Below are positions 62,075 to 64,000 of a stretch of DNA of 64,000 nucleotides, piece after piece. Both the position numbers and the translations under genes were made by a program. Source of the DNA: Gammaproteobacteria bacterium (GTDB lineage: Bacteria; Pseudomonadota; Gammaproteobacteria; JAIEPX01); contig JAIEPX010000011.1 of NCBI GenBank assembly GCA_019748175.1, forward strand, positions 1-64,000, read 5' to 3'. Under the pieces are notes generated by a model, which was not told the DNA's origin, searched no databases, and saw only the letters and a program-made list of their open reading frames with translations. How positions within the stretch are numbered: position 1 is the first letter of the stretch; the number at the start of each line of letters is the position of its first letter.

Positions 62075-64000
62075 ATGAAATTCAGCGAGCAATGGTTGCG
62101 TCAATGGGTGAATCCACCGATTGAAACAAAAGCACTCTGTGATCAACTTACTTTAGCTGGACTCGAAGTCGATAAGATCGAACCGGTTGCCGGTGATTTT
62201 TCGAATGTGATCGTGGGTGAAGTGATCAGTACTGAACAACATCCTAATGCTGATCGATTAAAAATTTGCCAAGTGAATGTTGGCGATGAAGCGCTGACAA
62301 TTGTTTGTGGTGGAAAAAATGTTCGTCCAGGATTGAAAGTGGCTGTTGCACAAATTGGTGCAGTTTTACCTGGTGATTTTAAAATAAAGAAATCAAAAAT
62401 TCGCGATGTTGTTTCCTATGGAATGTTATGCTCTTCAGAAGAATTAGGATTGCCAAAGGATATTGATGGAATTATAGAATTACCGCCCGAAGCACCCATT
62501 GCTGCAGATTTACGTGACTATTTACAATTAGATGATCTATGCATTGATATCGATTTAACACCTAATCGTGGTGATTGTTTAAGTATTATTGGTATCGCAC
62601 GAGAAGTTGCTGCGTTAAATAATTCTCCGCTATTAAAAGAGATTTCTGCGCACGTTCCTCCCACAACAAAAAAAACACTGCCTGTTTCAATTACGGCTGC
62701 TAATGGTTGTAATCGTTACGTTGGACGTATTATCAGTAGTATTCCCAAAGATGCAACGACACCTATTTGGATGCAAGAACGATTACGACGTAGTGGAGTG
62801 CGTGCTATCAGCCCTATAGTCGATGTCACAAATTACATTATGATTGAAATGGGACAACCGATGCACGCTTTTGATTTAAATAAAATTAAAGGCGGAATCG
62901 AAGTGCGCTTTGCTCGAGAAGGAGAAAGTTTAACATTACTCGATGGAAAAAATATTTCTTTAAATGAAACGTCACTACTAATTTGTGATCACGAAAAACC
63001 ACTTGCTTTAGCGGGAATTATGGGTGGTGCAAATTCAGAAGTGAGCGAATCAACGACCGATATTTTATTGGAAAGCGCTTATTTTGAGCCACTAACAATT
63101 CGTGCTACTGGACGAGATTTTGGACTCTCTACAGACGGAAGTTATCGATGGGAACGTGGTGTTGATTATACAATGCAAATGACAGCCATTGAATATGCAA
63201 CGGAATTGATAACCCATATTGTCGGCGGAAGTCCTGGTCCTGTTTTTGAAGTCACTCAGGGTGAATTTCCAAAACGAGATCCTATTTCATTACGTCGCGA
63301 CCGAATCCCTCGAATACTTGGTATTCATATTGCTGATGAAGATGTTGAGCGATATTTACATGCACTCGGTATGAGTGTTACAAAAACTGAGGAAGGTTGG
63401 ACTACAGTTGCCCCTAGTTATCGTTATGATTTACAAGCCGAACATGATCTAATCGAAGAATTAGCGAGAATGTACGGCTATAATCATATTCCCACTACGC
63501 GCACGTTAGTACCAATGACACCGCAAGTGGATTCCGTAAAAGTGACGCACACCAATCGAGTACGAGAATGTTTGATTGATCGTGGATATCATGAAGCGAT
63601 AACCTACAGTTTTGTCTCACCCGAAATCGAACAAGTTTTCACACCAGATTATGAACCCTATCATTTACTCAATCCCATTTCTTCAGAAATGTCAGTGATG
63701 CGAACAACATTATGGCCGGGTTTATTGCAAGCGTATCAACATAATGCTGATCGCCAACAAGATCGTGTGCGATTATTTGAAATCGGAATGTGTTTTTACG
63801 ATAAAGTTGAGCTCATTCAAGAACATTGGGTCGGAGGATTATTAGCAGGAAGTTTGCAACCTGAACAATGGGGTTTAAAATCGAGACCCGTAGATTTTTT
63901 TGATATAAAAAGTGATGTTGAAAATTTAATTTCCCTGACACGACAATCCAGTGCGTTTGAATTTATTTCAGCAGAACATCCCGCCTTGCATCCAGGCCAA
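62075..64000 (+). CDS. pheT: Phenylalanyl-tRNA synthetase beta subunit (3' end beyond window)
   Basis: The ATG at 62075 opens a frame that stays open to the end of the window: 642 residues of an expected 790 or so. The start reads MKFSEQWLRQWVNPPIETKA. The EMAP/tRNA-binding domain follows (about 40-150, STEQHPNADRLKICQVNVG), then the editing B3/B4 domains and the core B5. The C-terminal anticodon-binding ferredoxin-like domain lies outside. Partner of PheS, 12 bases downstream of it. Confidence 0.97.
   Translation, partial: MKFSEQWLRQWVNPPIETKALCDQLTLAGLEVDKIEPVAGDFSNVIVGEVISTEQHPNADRLKICQVNVGDEALTIVCGGKNVRPGLKVAVAQIGAVLPGDFKIKKSKIRDVVSYGMLCSSEELGLPKDIDGIIELPPEAPIAADLRDYLQLDDLCIDIDLTPNRGDCLSIIGIAREVAALNNSPLLKEISAHVPPTTKKTLPVSITAANGCNRYVGRIISSIPKDATTPIWMQERLRRSGVRAISPIVDVTNYIMIEMGQPMHAFDLNKIKGGIEVRFAREGESLTLLDGKNISLNETSLLICDHEKPLALAGIMGGANSEVSESTTDILLESAYFEPLTIRATGRDFGLSTDGSYRWERGVDYTMQMTAIEYATELITHIVGGSPGPVFEVTQGEFPKRDPISLRRDRIPRILGIHIADEDVERYLHALGMSVTKTEEGWTTVAPSYRYDLQAEHDLIEELARMYGYNHIPTTRTLVPMTPQVDSVKVTHTNRVRECLIDRGYHEAITYSFVSPEIEQVFTPDYEPYHLLNPISSEMSVMRTTLWPGLLQAYQHNADRQQDRVRLFEIGMCFYDKVELIQEHWVGGLLAGSLQPEQWGLKSRPVDFFDIKSDVENLISLTRQSSAFEFISAEHPALHPGQ

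Overview
The window is a gene-dense stretch of chromosome of roughly 40% GC from a gammaproteobacterium. The housekeeping genes (cysS, rnhA-dnaQ, ubiG-gph, pepN, murI, thrS-infC, rpmI-rplT-pheS-pheT, potABCD) are of gammaproteobacterial type. Several large, helical or low-complexity proteins of no recognisable family, a leucine-rich-repeat protein, an S1/P1 nuclease and a BarA/LetS-like HPt module suggest a host-associated member of the Legionellales (Legionella/Coxiella/Berkiella-like). That placement is an inference; there is no rRNA gene here to test it.

Layout. 1-6.7 kb: periplasmic protease degQ with pgeF, a divergent Nramp-like transporter and coaA, an S1/P1 nuclease and a saccharopine-dehydrogenase-like protein. 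6.9-13 kb: an orphan glycine-rich membrane protein with a near-consensus promoter, cysS, a lipoprotein, and a coupled pair of unknown proteins (possible effectors). 13-25 kb: methyltransferase, rnhA-dnaQ, antiporter and MFS pair, pepN, a Bax-like glucosaminidase, an arylmalonate-decarboxylase/maleate-isomerase-like enzyme, and an HPt-ubiG-gph operon. 24.9-30.6 kb: one six-gene minus-strand unit, potABCD-sohB-CDF transporter. 30.8-39.6 kb: an MbfA-like ferritin/VIT protein, a 926-residue low-complexity protein, the ABC-F protein yheS, a long MATE-type transporter and ilvE. 40-46.6 kb: a kdpFABC operon followed by a kdpD that stops before the kinase domain, with no kdpE. 46.8-49.3 kb: a periplasmic glutathione peroxidase, an Fe-S photolyase and a truncated old-yellow-enzyme gene. 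49.6-53.3 kb: an orphan helical protein, and an ABC exporter whose stop overlaps the start of an LRR gene. 53.4-64 kb: murI, tRNA-Val, thrS, infC (AUU start), then corA, a secreted unknown protein and rlmJ wedged between infC and rpmI, then rpmI-rplT-pheS and the 5' part of pheT, which runs off the window.

Genes acting together. Metal and ion handling is prominent (Nramp-like, CDF, CorA, MbfA, Kdp, CPA1). PotABCD imports polyamines. The translation genes at the right end form the classic thrS-infC-rpmI-rplT-pheST cluster, here split by a roughly 3.4-kb insert that contains one long palindrome and ends beside another.

Non-coding structure is the most unusual aspect. Five long inverted repeats lie between genes (7799-7912, 9437-9530, 30671-30737, 57991-58027, 60175-60268). 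Three of them carry a GGGGTC-like outer end, and isolated TGACCCC half-sites occur elsewhere. A separate dispersed repeat of about 80 bp is present as two diverged copies 26 kb apart (12978-13057 and 39738-39818).
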